Under the pieces are notes generated by a model that ran no database searches, had not been told where the DNA came from, and worked only from the letters and a program-made list of their open reading frames with translations. This document shows, piece after piece, positions 36,594 to 47,060 of a DNA stretch of 64,000 nt. The stretch is taken from the NCBI RefSeq assembly GCF_014084045.1, contig NZ_CP043732.1, forward strand, positions 930,001 through 994,000, given 5' to 3'. Position 1 is the stretch's first letter, and each line of letters begins with the position of its first letter. A program made the translations under genes and the position numbers. The stretch is from Microbacterium esteraromaticum. GTDB lineage: Bacteria > Actinomycetota > Actinomycetes > Actinomycetales > Microbacteriaceae.

Positions 36594-38105
36594 TCAGCCG
36601 GCGCCACCGCTCAGCAGCGCCTCGATGGGTCCGCGGGCGAAGTAGATCGCGAACCCGGCCGCGACCACCCACAGCAGCCAGTGCACCTTGCGGGCGCGAC
36701 CGGCGAGCGTGTTGATCAGCGCCCAGGCGATGAAGCCGGCACCGATGCCGTTCGCGATCGAGTACGTCAGCGGCATCGTGACGATCGTCAGGAAGGCCGG
36801 CATCGCGATCGAGAACTTGTTGAAGTTGATCTCGCGGATCTGCGCCATCATCAGCGCGCCCACGATCACCAGCGCTGCGGCCGCGACCTCGATCGGCACG
36901 ATCGCGGTGAGCGGGGTGAGGAACATCGAGAACAGGAACAGCCCGCCCGTGATGACCGATGCGAGACCCGTGCGAGCGCCCTCGGCGATGCCGGCGGCGC
37001 TGTCGATGAACACCGTCGCAGAGGAGCTGGACGTGCCACCGCCGACCACGGCGCCGGCGCCCTCGACGACGAAGGCGCTGCGCAGGCGCGGGAACGTCGC
37101 GTCCTTGTGGGCGATGCCCGCCTGCTTCGCCAAGCCCGTCATGGCCCCCATGGCGTCGAAGAAGTTGGTGAACAGCAGGGTGAAGACGAGCATGATCGCG
37201 GCGAGCGCGCCGATGCGGCCGAACGAGCCGACCAGGTCGAACTGACCGATCAGCGAGAAGTCGGGCAGGCTGAACCAGTTCGAGGGCAGACCGGGAACGG
37301 TCATGTGCCAGCCGGCCGGGTTGACCTCGCCGTCGCTGCCGACCGTGGGTCCGAGCTTCAGCACGCTCTCGACGATGATCGACACCACGGTGCCGACGAC
37401 GATGCCGATGAGGATCGCACCGGGCACCTTGCGGGCGATCAGCACGCCCATCAGCACCATCGTGGCGATGAAGATCAGCGTCGGCACCGAGCTGAGCGAT
37501 CCGCCCTCGCCCAGCTGCACAGGGGGGCCGGCCGGCGTGCGGTTGACGAAGCCCGAGTCGACGAAGCCGATGAAGGCGATGAACAGGCCGATGCCGACCG
37601 TGATGGCGGCCTTCAGCGCGTGCGGCACGGCGTGGAAGATCGCGGTGCGGATGCCGGTGGCGCCGAACAGCACGATCAGGATGCCGTTGATCATCACCAG
37701 TCCCATGGCCTCGGGCCAGGTGACGCCCTGCACGACCGAGACGGCGAGGAAGGAGTTGATGCCGAGCCCTGCGGCGAGCGCGAACGGCACACGGGCGATG
37801 AAGCCCATGAGCAGGGTCATCACGCCTGCGGTGAGGCCGGTGACGGCGCCGACCTGCGCGAAGTCGAGGGAGTTGCCGACGGCGTCGACACCCCCCGAGA
37901 GGATGATCGGGTTGAGGATGACGATGTAGGCCATCGCGAAGAACGTGACGACGCCGCCGCGGATCTCCTGCGGGATCGACGATCCGCGCTTGGTGATCTC
38001 GAAGAAGCGGTCGAGCGCGTTGCGCGGCTCGGGAGTGATGGTGGTGTTCGTCGTGCTCTTGCGTGGCAGGTCCGCATCTTCGCGGACACCGGTGGTCTGA
38101 GACAT
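36594..38105 (-). CDS. NCS2-family AzgA-like hypoxanthine/guanine/adenine permease, 503 aa
   Basis: The sequence fits the AzgA/GhxP/PbuG branch: RFFEITKRGSSIPQEIRGGVVTFFAMAYIVILNPIIL at the N-terminus, then RVPFALAAGLGINSFLAV and the signature TTSSSATVFIDSAAGIAEGARTG-like loop (read GGTSSSSATVFIDSAAGIAE). About 12-14 membrane segments are present. Substrate is likely guanine or hypoxanthine, because the next gene upstream (46 bp) is guanine deaminase. ATG 38105 is chosen; earlier in-frame ATGs lie in the deaminase gap. Confidence 0.92.
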   Translation of the reverse strand: MSQTTGVREDADLPRKSTTNTTITPEPRNALDRFFEITKRGSSIPQEIRGGVVTFFAMAYIVILNPIILSGGVDAVGNSLDFAQVGAVTGLTAGVMTLLMGFIARVPFALAAGLGINSFLAVSVVQGVTWPEAMGLVMINGILIVLFGATGIRTAIFHAVPHALKAAITVGIGLFIAFIGFVDSGFVNRTPAGPPVQLGEGGSLSSVPTLIFIATMVLMGVLIARKVPGAILIGIVVGTVVSIIVESVLKLGPTVGSDGEVNPAGWHMTVPGLPSNWFSLPDFSLIGQFDLVGSFGRIGALAAIMLVFTLLFTNFFDAMGAMTGLAKQAGIAHKDATFPRLRSAFVVEGAGAVVGGGTSSSSATVFIDSAAGIAEGARTGLASVITGGLFLFSMFLTPLTAIVPIEVAAAALVIVGALMMAQIREINFNKFSIAMPAFLTIVTMPLTYSIANGIGAGFIAWALINTLAGRARKVHWLLWVVAAGFAIYFARGPIEALLSGGAG

Positions 38106-38152
38106 GGTTTTCAGCGCTCTCTGTCGGGTGGAGAGGATGGTGAGTGGGCGAG

Positions 38153-38656
38153 TCAGTACTCGGTGCGAGCGGAGTTCTGGTTCCACTCGGTGAAAGGTGC
38201 GACGCGCTGGTCGGCCGGCAGGGTCTCCCGCGCGACCGGCATGATCTCGCGGTCGGCGGGGCCGCCCTCGAAGTACCGGTAGAACACGGCGTCGTCGAAT
38301 CCTGCATCCGCGGCGTCATCGCGATCGGCGGCGAAGTACACGCGGTCGATGCGCGCCCACAGCGACGTGGCGAGGCACATCGGGCAGGGCTCGCAGCTCG
38401 TGTAGAGCGTCGCGCCGGTGAGGTCGAACGTGCCGAGCCCCTGGCAGGCGTTGCGGATGGCGGTCACCTCGGCGTGCGCCGACGGGTCGAGGTTGGCGGT
38501 GACACGATTGACGCCTTCGAAGACCTGACCATCGGCGGACACGACGATCGCTCCGAACGGGCCGCCCGCGTTGCGGACGTTTCGAACGGCGATGTCGACG
38601 GCATGGGCAAGATACTGGGCCGGCGTGAGCTGTGCCCCGAGAGCGGTGGTTGACAT
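38153..38656 (-). CDS. guaD: guanine deaminase, cytidine-deaminase fold (GuaD type), 167 aa
   Basis: The zinc site is SAHAEVTAIR (His and catalytic Glu) and TSCEPCPMCLA (two Cys). NAGGPFGAIVV and a C-terminal RYFEGGPADREIMP fit the B. subtilis GuaD/nucleoside deaminase group that converts guanine to xanthine. It is first in an operon with the AzgA-type permease, so imported guanine is deaminated and passed to xanthine dehydrogenase. Upstream lie two overlapping palindromes. A role on another nucleobase or nucleoside is possible. Confidence 0.88.
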   Translation of the reverse strand: MSTTALGAQLTPAQYLAHAVDIAVRNVRNAGGPFGAIVVSADGQVFEGVNRVTANLDPSAHAEVTAIRNACQGLGTFDLTGATLYTSCEPCPMCLATSLWARIDRVYFAADRDDAADAGFDDAVFYRYFEGGPADREIMPVARETLPADQRVAPFTEWNQNSARTEY

Positions 38657-38704
38657 GCTTGAGAGCTTCCTTGCAATCTCACAGCAGTGATACGGCTTAT
38701 CGGG

Positions 38705-38727
38705 TCCGATCCGGATCGGAACGTTCC
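38705..38727. promoter_or_regulatory. adjacent palindromes upstream of guaD
   Basis: TCCGATCCGGATCGGA (38705-38720) is a perfect 16-bp palindrome, and GGAACGTTCC (38718-38727) is a perfect 10-bp one that overlaps it. On the minus strand a GTATAT/TATATC -10-like patch lies just upstream, so the sites would sit at or after the transcription start of guaD. They do not match the TTYCR-N5-YGRAA pattern, so another regulator may act here. Confidence 0.5.
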
Positions 38728-38840
38728 ACGAGATATACGTCGAACCGCTTGTTCTTTTCTTTTGTCGACTCGAAACTCGTGGTGACGGTTCCGGGCTGAG
38801 AAAGACCGTAACAGCATCCACGCCCTTCGTCCAGCTTTTT

Positions 38841-38871
38841 GTGAAAGTTTGTTTTCACCATGTGGTATACA
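38841..38871 (+). promoter_or_regulatory. moaA promoter region with inverted repeat
   Basis: GTGAAA (38841-38846) and TTTCAC (38853-38858) form an inverted repeat just upstream of a TATACA -10 box (38866-38871). The moaA ATG lies 6 nt after the -10, so the mRNA is probably leaderless and the repeat covers the -35 region. Confidence 0.5.
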
Positions 38872-38877
38872 GGCAGA

Positions 38878-39906
38878 ATGCTCACCGACGAACTCGATCG
38901 CCCTCTGCGCGATCTGCGCATCTCGGTGACCGATCGATGCAACTTCCGGTGCGTGTACTGCATGCCGAAGGAGATCTTCGGTCGCGACTACGCGTTCCTC
39001 GACCGCGACGAGCTGCTGAGCTTCGAGGAGATCACGCGCATCGCGACCGTCGCCGCAGCGCACGGCGTGCAGAAACTGCGCCTGACCGGGGGCGAGCCTC
39101 TGCTGCGCCGCGGCATCGAGCAGCTCATCGGGCAGCTGGCCGCGATCCGCACCCCCGAGGGCGAACCCCTCGACCTCGCCCTCACCACCAACGGCTCTGC
39201 GCTCTCGATGAAGGCCCAGGCCCTCAGGGACGCGGGGCTCAAGCGGGTGACCGTATCGCTCGATTCGCTCGACGACGACCTGTTCCAGCGGATGAACGAC
39301 GTGCGCTTCCCGGTGGGCCGGGTGCTCGACGGGATCGACGCAGCTCATGCGGCCGGTCTCGGCCCGATCCGGCTGAACATGGTCGTCAAGCGCGGAGTGA
39401 ACGACGGCGAGATCGTCGACATGGCCCGGCACTTCAAGGGCACCCCGTACACGCTGCGCTTCATCGAGTACATGGACGTCGGCAACACCAACGGGTGGTC
39501 GCTCGACGAGGTGGTGCCATCGGCCGAGGTGATCAGCCGCATCGGCGCGGTGTTCCCTCTCGAGCCGGTCGCGCCCGCCGTGCACGGCGAGACGGCCAAG
39601 CGCTGGCGCTATGCCGACGGCACCGGAGAGATCGGCGTGATCTCCAGCGTCACCAACGCGTTCTGCGGCACGTGCACACGCGCCCGCATCTCCACCGAGG
39701 GCAAGCTGTTCACCTGTCTGTTCGCATCGCAGGGCCACGACCTGCGCGCGCTCATGCGCGGCGGGGCCGATGACGACCAGCTGGCCGCGGCCATGGCATC
39801 CATCTGGGGCGGCCGCAGCGACCGCTACTCGGAGATCCGCGCCGGGCTCACCCCGGCGCTGCGCGCACAGCGCAAGCGCATCGAGATGTCGTACATCGGC
39901 GGCTGA
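38878..39906 (+). CDS. moaA: GTP 3',8-cyclase MoaA (molybdenum cofactor biosynthesis), 342 aa
   Basis: The radical-SAM cluster motif is [11 protein letters not shown] (Cys21, Cys25, Cys28). The second cluster ligands lie in [12 protein letters not shown] near the C-terminus, and the essential Gly-Gly end is present (SYIGG). MoaA makes the first Moco intermediate from GTP. It is placed among Mo-dependent purine hydroxylases, whose cofactor it supplies. moaC, moaE, mogA and moeA are not adjacent. The ATG at 38878 is chosen over 38860 because of the -10 position and the conserved [20 protein letters not shown] start. Confidence 0.94.
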   Translation: MLTDELDRPLRDLRISVTDRCNFRCVYCMPKEIFGRDYAFLDRDELLSFEEITRIATVAAAHGVQKLRLTGGEPLLRRGIEQLIGQLAAIRTPEGEPLDLALTTNGSALSMKAQALRDAGLKRVTVSLDSLDDDLFQRMNDVRFPVGRVLDGIDAAHAAGLGPIRLNMVVKRGVNDGEIVDMARHFKGTPYTLRFIEYMDVGNTNGWSLDEVVPSAEVISRIGAVFPLEPVAPAVHGETAKRWRYADGTGEIGVISSVTNAFCGTCTRARISTEGKLFTCLFASQGHDLRALMRGGADDDQLAAAMASIWGGRSDRYSEIRAGLTPALRAQRKRIEMSYIGG

Positions 39907-39917
39907 GCCGCCGCCCG

Positions 39918-41150
39918 TCACTCCAGGATGTCTGCGATGACGTCCCAGATGTCGTCTGCGACCGCGCGCTTGGTTCCGGATGCCCTGGCGAGCACGGCCC
40001 CGCCGTCGCCGATCACATGCACGGCGTTCTCGCCCGACTCGAAGCCCCGGTCCCAGCCGACCTCGTTCACCACGAGCAGGTCGACGCCCTTGCGCTCGCG
40101 CTTGCGCCTGGCGCGCTCGAGCAGCTCGTCCCGGTCGTCGGGCGTCTCGGCGGCGAACGCCACCACCACCTGACCCGGATGCCGCCGAGCGGCCAGATGC
40201 GCCACGATGTCTTCGTTCTGCACCAGCTCGATGCTCTCGAGCGGGCCGGATTCCTTCGTCAGCTTGCGCTCCGACACGTCTGCGGGGCGGTAGTCGGCGA
40301 CGGCCGCGGCCATCACGATCACCGCGGCGTCCTCCGACGCGCGGCGCATGGCCTCGCCGAGCTCGGCCGCCGTCCCCGCGCGCTCGATCCGGATGAGCGG
40401 GTGCCTCTCGGCATCCGCCAGGACCGCGCCGTCGACGTGCGAGGCGACGAGCATGACCTCGGCTCCGCGATCGGCGGCGGCGAGCGCGAGAGCTGTGCCC
40501 TGGCGACCGCTGGAGCGGTTGCCGAGGAAGCGCACCGGGTCGAGCGGCTCGCGGGTGCCGCCTGCGGAGACGGCCACGCGCAGCCCGTCGAGGTCGGCCT
40601 GTGGTTGGGCGCGCTGACCGGCATCCGGTGAGACGAGGGCCAGAGCGCCGGCCATGATCTGCTCGGGTTCGAGCATCCGGCCGGCGCCGGAGTCACCGCC
40701 GGTGAGCTCGCCGTCGCCAGGGCCGAGGATCGTCACGCCGCGCTCGCGCAGCGTGACGATGTTCGCCTGCGTCGCCGGGTGGCGCCACATCTCGGTGTGC
40801 ATCGCCGGGGCGATCGCCACAGGCGCCACGGTGGCGAGCAGCGTCGTGCCGAGCAGGTCATCGGCCAGCCCCGCGGCCATCTTCGCGATCGTGTTGGCCG
40901 TGGCCGGCGCGACGATCACGAGGTCGGCGGCCTGGCCGAGGGCGACGTGACGCACCTGCGCCACGTCCTCGTGCACGCTGGTGGTGACCGGCCTTCGGCT
41001 GATGGCCTCCCAGGTGGGCAGCCCGACGAAGCGCAGCGCGTCTTCGGTCGGCACGACCGTGACCTCATGACCGGCCTTGATCAGCAGGCGCACCAGGTGC
41101 ACGCTCTTGTAGGCGGCGATCCCGCCGGAGACGGCGACGACGATGTTCAC
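39918..41150 (-). CDS. coaBC: CoaBC: phosphopantothenoylcysteine decarboxylase/synthetase, 410 aa
   Basis: The N-terminal flavoprotein CoaC domain (about residues 1-180) shows VVAVSGGIAAYKSVHLVRLL, APATANTIAKMAAGLADDLL and the PAMHTEMW active-site stretch. The C-terminal CoaB domain shows VSAGGTREPLDPVRFLGNRSSG and the Lys-containing KLTKESGPLESIELVQNEDIV. It performs two steps of coenzyme A synthesis. The GTG at 41150 opens at VNIVVAVSGG, where CoaBC proteins start. It is convergent with moaA, 11 bp apart, and divergent from the NRDE gene. Confidence 0.94.
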   Translation of the reverse strand: MNIVVAVSGGIAAYKSVHLVRLLIKAGHEVTVVPTEDALRFVGLPTWEAISRRPVTTSVHEDVAQVRHVALGQAADLVIVAPATANTIAKMAAGLADDLLGTTLLATVAPVAIAPAMHTEMWRHPATQANIVTLRERGVTILGPGDGELTGGDSGAGRMLEPEQIMAGALALVSPDAGQRAQPQADLDGLRVAVSAGGTREPLDPVRFLGNRSSGRQGTALALAAADRGAEVMLVASHVDGAVLADAERHPLIRIERAGTAAELGEAMRRASEDAAVIVMAAAVADYRPADVSERKLTKESGPLESIELVQNEDIVAHLAARRHPGQVVVAFAAETPDDRDELLERARRKRERKGVDLLVVNEVGWDRGFESGENAVHVIGDGGAVLARASGTKRAVADDIWDVIADILE

Positions 41151-41205
41151 GCCTTCGATTCTGCCCCAGCCCGTGCGGCTGCGGGGCGCGCATAGACTCG
41201 TGCTC

Positions 41206-41907
41206 GTGTGCACCGTCGTGATCAGCGTGGGGGAACGAGGGGCGCGGCTGCTGGCCGTGCGCGACGAGGACCCGGCCCGCCCGTGGGACGATCTCGGCGA
41301 ATGGTGGCCAGACACCCGTCCCGGCGTGTTCGGCATCCGCGACCGACGCGCAGGAGGCGCGTGGCTGGCCTTCGACCCCGCAGCACGGCGGCTCGCCGTG
41401 CTGCTCAACCGCGCCGACGTGCTCGACCTGCCAGATGACCAGGCGCTCTCGCGGGGATCTCTCGCGCTGGAGTCGATCGCCGGCCGGTCACCGGAGGGCC
41501 CGCTCCCGATGCACGGCTTCAACCTGCTCGAGGTGACACCGGAGGGGTCGCGGGTGCTGTCGTGGGACGGCATCGAGCTGCGGGCGACCCCCGTGCCCTA
41601 CGGCGTGCACATGATCGCGCACGACGACCTCGACGATCCGGCCACCGCTCGCATCGAGGCGTGGCTGCCTCAGTTCGAGGCCGCGGCGGCCCACCACGAC
41701 GGCTCGCCCGTCGACTGGGCCGAGCGCTGGATCGCGGTGCTCGGCGAGAGCGCCGCACTCTCCCCCGAGGACGACAGGGCGATCGTGCGCGACAACCACG
41801 TGCACGGATACCCGACCATGTCGCTACTGTTCTGCACCGCAGAGGTGACGCCCGAGTCCGTGCAGGTACAGTCGCGGGTGCTGGCCGACCCCGGCCACTG
41901 GGACTGA
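41206..41907 (+). CDS. NRDE-family (TANGO2-like) protein, 233 aa
   Basis: With the GTG at 41206 the protein begins MCTVVIS, placing Cys at residue 2 as in TANGO2/NRDE proteins with an Ntn-hydrolase-like N-terminal nucleophile. The family's N-R-D-E core is partly seen as LLAVRDEDPARPWD and LLNRADVLDLP. A TAGACT box (41193-41198) lies 7 nt before the GTG, supporting this start and a leaderless mRNA. Function in bacteria is not established; eukaryotic TANGO2 is linked to heme and acyl-CoA handling. Confidence 0.85.
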   Translation: MCTVVISVGERGARLLAVRDEDPARPWDDLGEWWPDTRPGVFGIRDRRAGGAWLAFDPAARRLAVLLNRADVLDLPDDQALSRGSLALESIAGRSPEGPLPMHGFNLLEVTPEGSRVLSWDGIELRATPVPYGVHMIAHDDLDDPATARIEAWLPQFEAAAAHHDGSPVDWAERWIAVLGESAALSPEDDRAIVRDNHVHGYPTMSLLFCTAEVTPESVQVQSRVLADPGHWD

Positions 41908-41934
41908 CCTGGCGTTGCACATCGTGGAAGGGTA

Positions 41935-41963
41935 TTGACTCTTGCACATCCCTCGACTTACTG
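41935..41963 (+). promoter_or_regulatory. promoter of the 48-aa gene
   Basis: TTGACT (41935-41940), a 17-nt spacer and TTACTG (41958-41963) suggest a promoter with transcription starting near 41971. Confidence 0.5.
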
Positions 41964-42002
41964 TTTTCATAAAGCAAGACAATTCTTCCACTTTATGGAA
42001 AC
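41963..42002. promoter_or_regulatory. operator region of the 48-aa gene (candidate IclR site)
   Basis: TTCCACTTTATGGAA (41986-42000) matches TTYCR-N5-YGRAA. The larger arms GTTTTCATAAAG (41963-41974) and CTTTATGGAAAC (41991-42002) are inverted copies with one mismatch. The elements lie between the predicted transcription start and the ATG at 42020. Confidence 0.6.
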
Positions 42003-42019
42003 TGAGAACGGAGAGGGAC

Positions 42020-42166
42020 ATGAGCACACACGCGATTGAGGCGAACGGTAACGTCCCCGCCGCCGAGAGCACCCTGGTCAACATCGACCCGGACTTCCAC
42101 CTGCCTGCCGACGAGGGCAACAGCTTCGCCCGCGCGTTCCGCATCCTCTTCCCGAAGGCGGCCTGA
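42020..42166 (+). CDS. 48-aa protein of unknown function with its own promoter, operator and terminator
   Basis: ATG 42020 has a GGAGAGGGA ribosome site. The product is soluble: a polar N-terminus (MSTHAIEANGNVPAAESTLV), an acidic middle (NIDPDFHLPADEGN) and a basic amphipathic end (SFARAFRILFPKAA). It lacks cysteines and a membrane segment. It is alone in its transcription unit, framed by a regulated promoter and a strong hairpin. The shared operator with purine genes suggests a role in, or response to, purine or glyoxylate metabolism. I recognise no family. A peptide precursor or regulatory small protein are options. Confidence 0.65.
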   Translation: MSTHAIEANGNVPAAESTLVNIDPDFHLPADEGNSFARAFRILFPKAA

Positions 42167-42174
42167 GGACTCAC

Positions 42175-42230
42175 GCGCGAGAAGAGGGGATCGGCTCCGC
42201 CCACAGGCGGTCCGGTCCCCTCTTGCGCGC
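42175..42230 (+). terminator. hairpin terminator after the 48-aa gene
   Basis: AAGAGGGGA (42182-42190) pairs with TCCCCTCTT (42216-42224), with GCGCG outer arms and an inner CCGCC/GGCGG hairpin (42197-42210). It begins 9 bp after the stop codon. Confidence 0.7.
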
Positions 42231-42250
42231 CCCTGCCGGCATCCGGCTCC

Positions 42251-42319
42251 GCGAGACGTACGTTCAGGCACGAGGCAGAGCTCCCAGCTGCCCGTCTCGT
42301 GCTGCAACGTACGTCTCGC
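42251..42319. repeat. intergenic palindromic repeat, family 1 copy B
   Basis: The left arm starts GCGAGACGTACGTT (42251-42264) and the right arm ends AACGTACGTCTCGC (42306-42319), perfectly complementary. The inner part is less well paired. The arms share GAGACGTACGTT and CGTCTCGTGCTG with the element at 12479-12543. Confidence 0.75.
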
Positions 42320-42378
42320 GAGGAGCGTGCTGAGGGGAGTGCGCTGAGGAGAGTGCTGAGGAGTGTGCTGAGGGGGAG

Positions 42379-43509
42379 TCAGCGGGACAGCAGCTCCGCG
42401 AGGTCGGCGGCGATCGTGCGGCCGACGCCGCGCAGCAGAGGCACGGCGTTCGCCATGCTCTTCGCCGGCTCCGGCTCGATGTCACTCAGCGCGTAGACCT
42501 TGGCGAAGCCCGCGGAGGCCGCCTGCTGGGCATCCAGGGTCGTGCGCCCGCACACCGCGATCACGGGCTTGCCCGCCCTCGCGGCGGCCGCAGACACTCC
42601 GAGAGGCGTCTTGCCACCCAGGCTCTGATCGTCGAGGCTGCCCTCGCCGGTGATGACAAGGTCGGCGCCTGCGATACGCGACTCCAGTCCGGTCAGACGC
42701 TGGATCACGTCGATGCCGGGCTCGCGCACCGCGCCGAGCACGGCGAGGGCGGCGTAGCCGACGCCGCCGGCAGCGCCCGCGCCCGGCGCCGAGACTGACG
42801 GGCGCACGCCCGGCAGGGCGTCGACGAGCTCTGCGAGACGAGACAGGCCCGCCTCGAGGACGGCGACATCGTCGGCGCTCGCCCCCTTCTGCGGCGCGAA
42901 CACCGCAGCGGCCCCCCGGTCTCCCAGGAGAGGATTGTCGACGTCGGCCGCCAGCACGAACCCGACGCCGGCGAGTCGAGGATCGAGTCCCGAGATGTCG
43001 GCCGAGACCAGGTCGACCAGGCCCGCACCACCGGGGCGGACGGGCCTGTCTTCGGTGCGCAGTGCCACGCCCAGCGCCTGCAGCATGCCCGCCCCGCCGT
43101 CGGTGCAGGCGCTGCCGCCCACGCCGAGCACGATCGCGGTGGCGCCGCGGTCGAGTGCTGCGGCGATCAGCTCGCCGGTGCCGCGACTGGTCGCCTCGAG
43201 CGCGTTCTTCTCGCCGTCGGGCAGCACGTCCAGCCCGCTCGCGGCCGCCATCTCGATGATCGCCTGCTCTCCGCGCACGGCGAAGGTGGCATCCACCGGG
43301 CGACCGGTCGGTCCGGTCACCGACACCGTCACCGGCGTGAACCCGCTCGCGACGGCCGCGTCGACCGTCCCCTCGCCGCCGTCGGCGACGGGAGCCGCGT
43401 CGACGACGGCATCCGGGATGATCTCCCGGATGCCGTCGGCGAGAGCCGCCGCCACCTCGGAGCCCGTTGCCGAGCCCTTGAACTTGTCAGAGGCGATGAG
43501 GATGCGCAT
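42379..43509 (-). CDS. glxK: glycerate kinase, 376 aa
   Basis: The GarK/GlxK-family kinase is recognised by MRILIASDKFKGSATGSEVAAALADGI, then APVADGGEGTVDA, VLGVGGSACTDGGAGML and TGEGSLDDQSLGGKTPLGVS. It phosphorylates glycerate from tartronate semialdehyde reduction and so connects glyoxylate to glycolysis. It is the last gene of the hyi-glxR-gcl-glxK operon, 5 bp behind gcl. Length and motifs are normal. Confidence 0.94.
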   Translation of the reverse strand: MRILIASDKFKGSATGSEVAAALADGIREIIPDAVVDAAPVADGGEGTVDAAVASGFTPVTVSVTGPTGRPVDATFAVRGEQAIIEMAAASGLDVLPDGEKNALEATSRGTGELIAAALDRGATAIVLGVGGSACTDGGAGMLQALGVALRTEDRPVRPGGAGLVDLVSADISGLDPRLAGVGFVLAADVDNPLLGDRGAAAVFAPQKGASADDVAVLEAGLSRLAELVDALPGVRPSVSAPGAGAAGGVGYAALAVLGAVREPGIDVIQRLTGLESRIAGADLVITGEGSLDDQSLGGKTPLGVSAAAARAGKPVIAVCGRTTLDAQQAASAGFAKVYALSDIEPEPAKSMANAVPLLRGVGRTIAADLAELLSR

Positions 43510-43514
43510 GTCGA

Positions 43515-45302
<1,788 letters not shown>

Positions 45303-45314
45303 GATGTTCTGTCC

Positions 45315-46199
45315 TTAGTTCTTGTCGCGGCCGGAGAGCTCTGCGGTGAGCTTGAAGAGGCCGGAGTGATCGAGTCCGCCGTCGCCGCGGGCGACGAGGG
45401 AGGTGACGAGCTGGGCGACGGCCGAGCCGAGGGGCACGGCGACGCCTGCGCCGCGAGCCGCGGCGGTGACGATGCCCAGGTCCTTGTTGTGCAGGGCCAG
45501 GCGGAAGCCGGGGGCGAAGTCGCGGTCGAGCATCTTCTGCCCCTTCTGGTCGAGGACCTTGGAGCCGGCGAGACCTCCGCCGAGCACCTTGAGGGCGGCG
45601 TCGGTGTCGACGCCGTACGCCTCGAGGAAGACGATCGCCTCGCTGAGGGCCTGGATGTTCACGGCGACGATCAGCTGATTGGCGGCCTTGACGGTCTGCC
45701 CGGCGCCGGCGGGGCCGACGTGCACGATGGTCTTGCCGATCGCCTGAAGGATGGGCTCGGCCCTGGCGAAGTCCTCCGGTGAGCCGCCGGTCATGATCGA
45801 GAGCACGCCGTCGATGGCGCCCTGCTCGCCACCCGAGACGGGGGCGTCCACTGCGCCGAAGCCGGCGGCGACGGCCTCGGCGGCGAGCTCCTTGGCGACG
45901 TCGGGGCGGATCGACGAGTTGTCGATCCACAGCGCGCCGGGCTTGGCGTTCGCGAAGACGCCCTCTTCGCCGCGAACGACACCCTCGACATCCGGGGAGT
46001 CGGGGACCATCGTGATGATCACGTCGGCGTCCTTGACGCCCTCGGCGATGCTCGCCGCGCCCTTGCCGCCCGCCGCGACGAGCTTCTCGACGGCCTCAGG
46101 GCTGCGGTTGACGCCGGTGACGGTGTAGCCGGCCTTGACGAGGTTCTTCGCCATGGGAAGGCCCATGATGCCGAGGCCGATGATGGTGATGCTGGTCAT
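45315..46199 (-). CDS. glxR: 2-hydroxy-3-oxopropionate (tartronate semialdehyde) reductase, 294 aa
   Basis: This beta-hydroxyacid dehydrogenase has the NAD motif TIIGLGIMGLPMAKNLVKAG, the substrate loop DAPVSGGEQGAIDG and the catalytic Lys in GAGQTVKAANQLIVAVNIQ. It reduces tartronate semialdehyde to glycerate. ATG 46199 gives the canonical N-terminus; the longer upstream reading would intrude into hyi. It is second in the operon. Confidence 0.95.
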   Translation of the reverse strand: MTSITIIGLGIMGLPMAKNLVKAGYTVTGVNRSPEAVEKLVAAGGKGAASIAEGVKDADVIITMVPDSPDVEGVVRGEEGVFANAKPGALWIDNSSIRPDVAKELAAEAVAAGFGAVDAPVSGGEQGAIDGVLSIMTGGSPEDFARAEPILQAIGKTIVHVGPAGAGQTVKAANQLIVAVNIQALSEAIVFLEAYGVDTDAALKVLGGGLAGSKVLDQKGQKMLDRDFAPGFRLALHNKDLGIVTAAARGAGVAVPLGSAVAQLVTSLVARGDGGLDHSGLFKLTAELSGRDKN

Positions 46200-46227
46200 G
46201 TCGTCGCTCCTTCGCGGAAGTGGGATG

Positions 46228-47013
46228 TCAGTTCTTGGTCCAGGCGAACGGGTCTGCCTGGGTGGCCTTGTACTCGAGGCCGATGACGCCGTCGTAGCCG
46301 CCGGCGCGTGCCGCCTCGATCCACTCGGCGATCGGCAGCTCGCCGGTGCCCGGCTCGCCCCGGCCGGGGGCGTCGGCGATCTGGATGTGACCGAACTCGC
46401 CGGCGTGGCCGGCGATGACCGCCGCCACGTCGTCGCCGTTGACGGCGAGGTGGTAGAAGTCGGCCAGCAGGCGCACGTTGTCGACCCCGTGCTCGTCCTT
46501 GACGCGGGCGATGATCGCGAGCGCGTCGGCCGCCGTCTTGAGCGGGTAGGCGTCGGCCCCGGAGACCGGCTCGAGCAGAACGATGCCGCCGATGCGGGCG
46601 ACGGCCCTGCCCGCGATGGCGAGGTTCTCGACTGCGAGGTCGTCCTGCGCCTTCGCATCGACGCCGTCCTGGCGAAGACCGTAGAGGGCGTTGAACGCCT
46701 TGGTGCCGGTGCGCTCGCCGATGCCGACGACGACCTCGACGTTGTCGCGGAACTCGTCCTCACGACCGACCCACGAGACCAGGCCGCGGTCGCCGGCCGG
46801 CATGTCTCCGGCGAAGAAGTTGAGGCCGGTGAGCTGCACGCCCGCGTCCTGGATGGCGGCGACGAACTCGTCGATCTCCTGCTGTGCGGGCACGGCGGAG
46901 GCGAAGGGCCACCAGAACTCGACGGCGTCGAAGCCGGCGGCCTTGGCCGCGGCGGGCCGCTCGGTGACGGGGAGGTCGGTCAGCAGGATCGAGGCGTTGA
47001 CGGTGTAGCTCAT
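46228..47013 (-). CDS. hyi: hydroxypyruvate isomerase, 261 aa
   Basis: This TIM-barrel isomerase interconverts hydroxypyruvate and tartronate semialdehyde. Motifs are NASILLTDLPVTERPAAAKAAGFDAVEFWWP at the N-terminus, then VRLLADFYHLAVNGDD, GHIQIADAPGRGEPGTGEL and GVIGLEYKAT. It is the first gene of the glyoxylate operon, preceded by a strong promoter and an operator-like palindrome 12 bp before the start codon. Confidence 0.94.
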   Translation of the reverse strand: MSYTVNASILLTDLPVTERPAAAKAAGFDAVEFWWPFASAVPAQQEIDEFVAAIQDAGVQLTGLNFFAGDMPAGDRGLVSWVGREDEFRDNVEVVVGIGERTGTKAFNALYGLRQDGVDAKAQDDLAVENLAIAGRAVARIGGIVLLEPVSGADAYPLKTAADALAIIARVKDEHGVDNVRLLADFYHLAVNGDDVAAVIAGHAGEFGHIQIADAPGRGEPGTGELPIAEWIEAARAGGYDGVIGLEYKATQADPFAWTKN

Positions 47014-47025
47014 GATCGTCCTTGA

Positions 47026-47040
47026 TTTCGTATTACGGAA
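47026..47040. promoter_or_regulatory. candidate IclR operator of hyi-glxR-gcl-glxK
   Basis: TTTCGTATTACGGAA fits TTYCR-N5-YGRAA. It overlaps a second inverted pair, GGAA-N6-TTCC (47037-47050). It lies between the predicted transcription start (about 47054) and the hyi start codon. Confidence 0.6.
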
Positions 47041-47060
47041 TAAAAGTTCCTAGTAATGAA

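Noticed and set aside
42251..42319. Considered as terminator of glycerate kinase
   Set aside because: It is 60 bp or more away and similar to an element far off at 12479, so a dispersed repeat is a better explanation, though it could also stop transcription.
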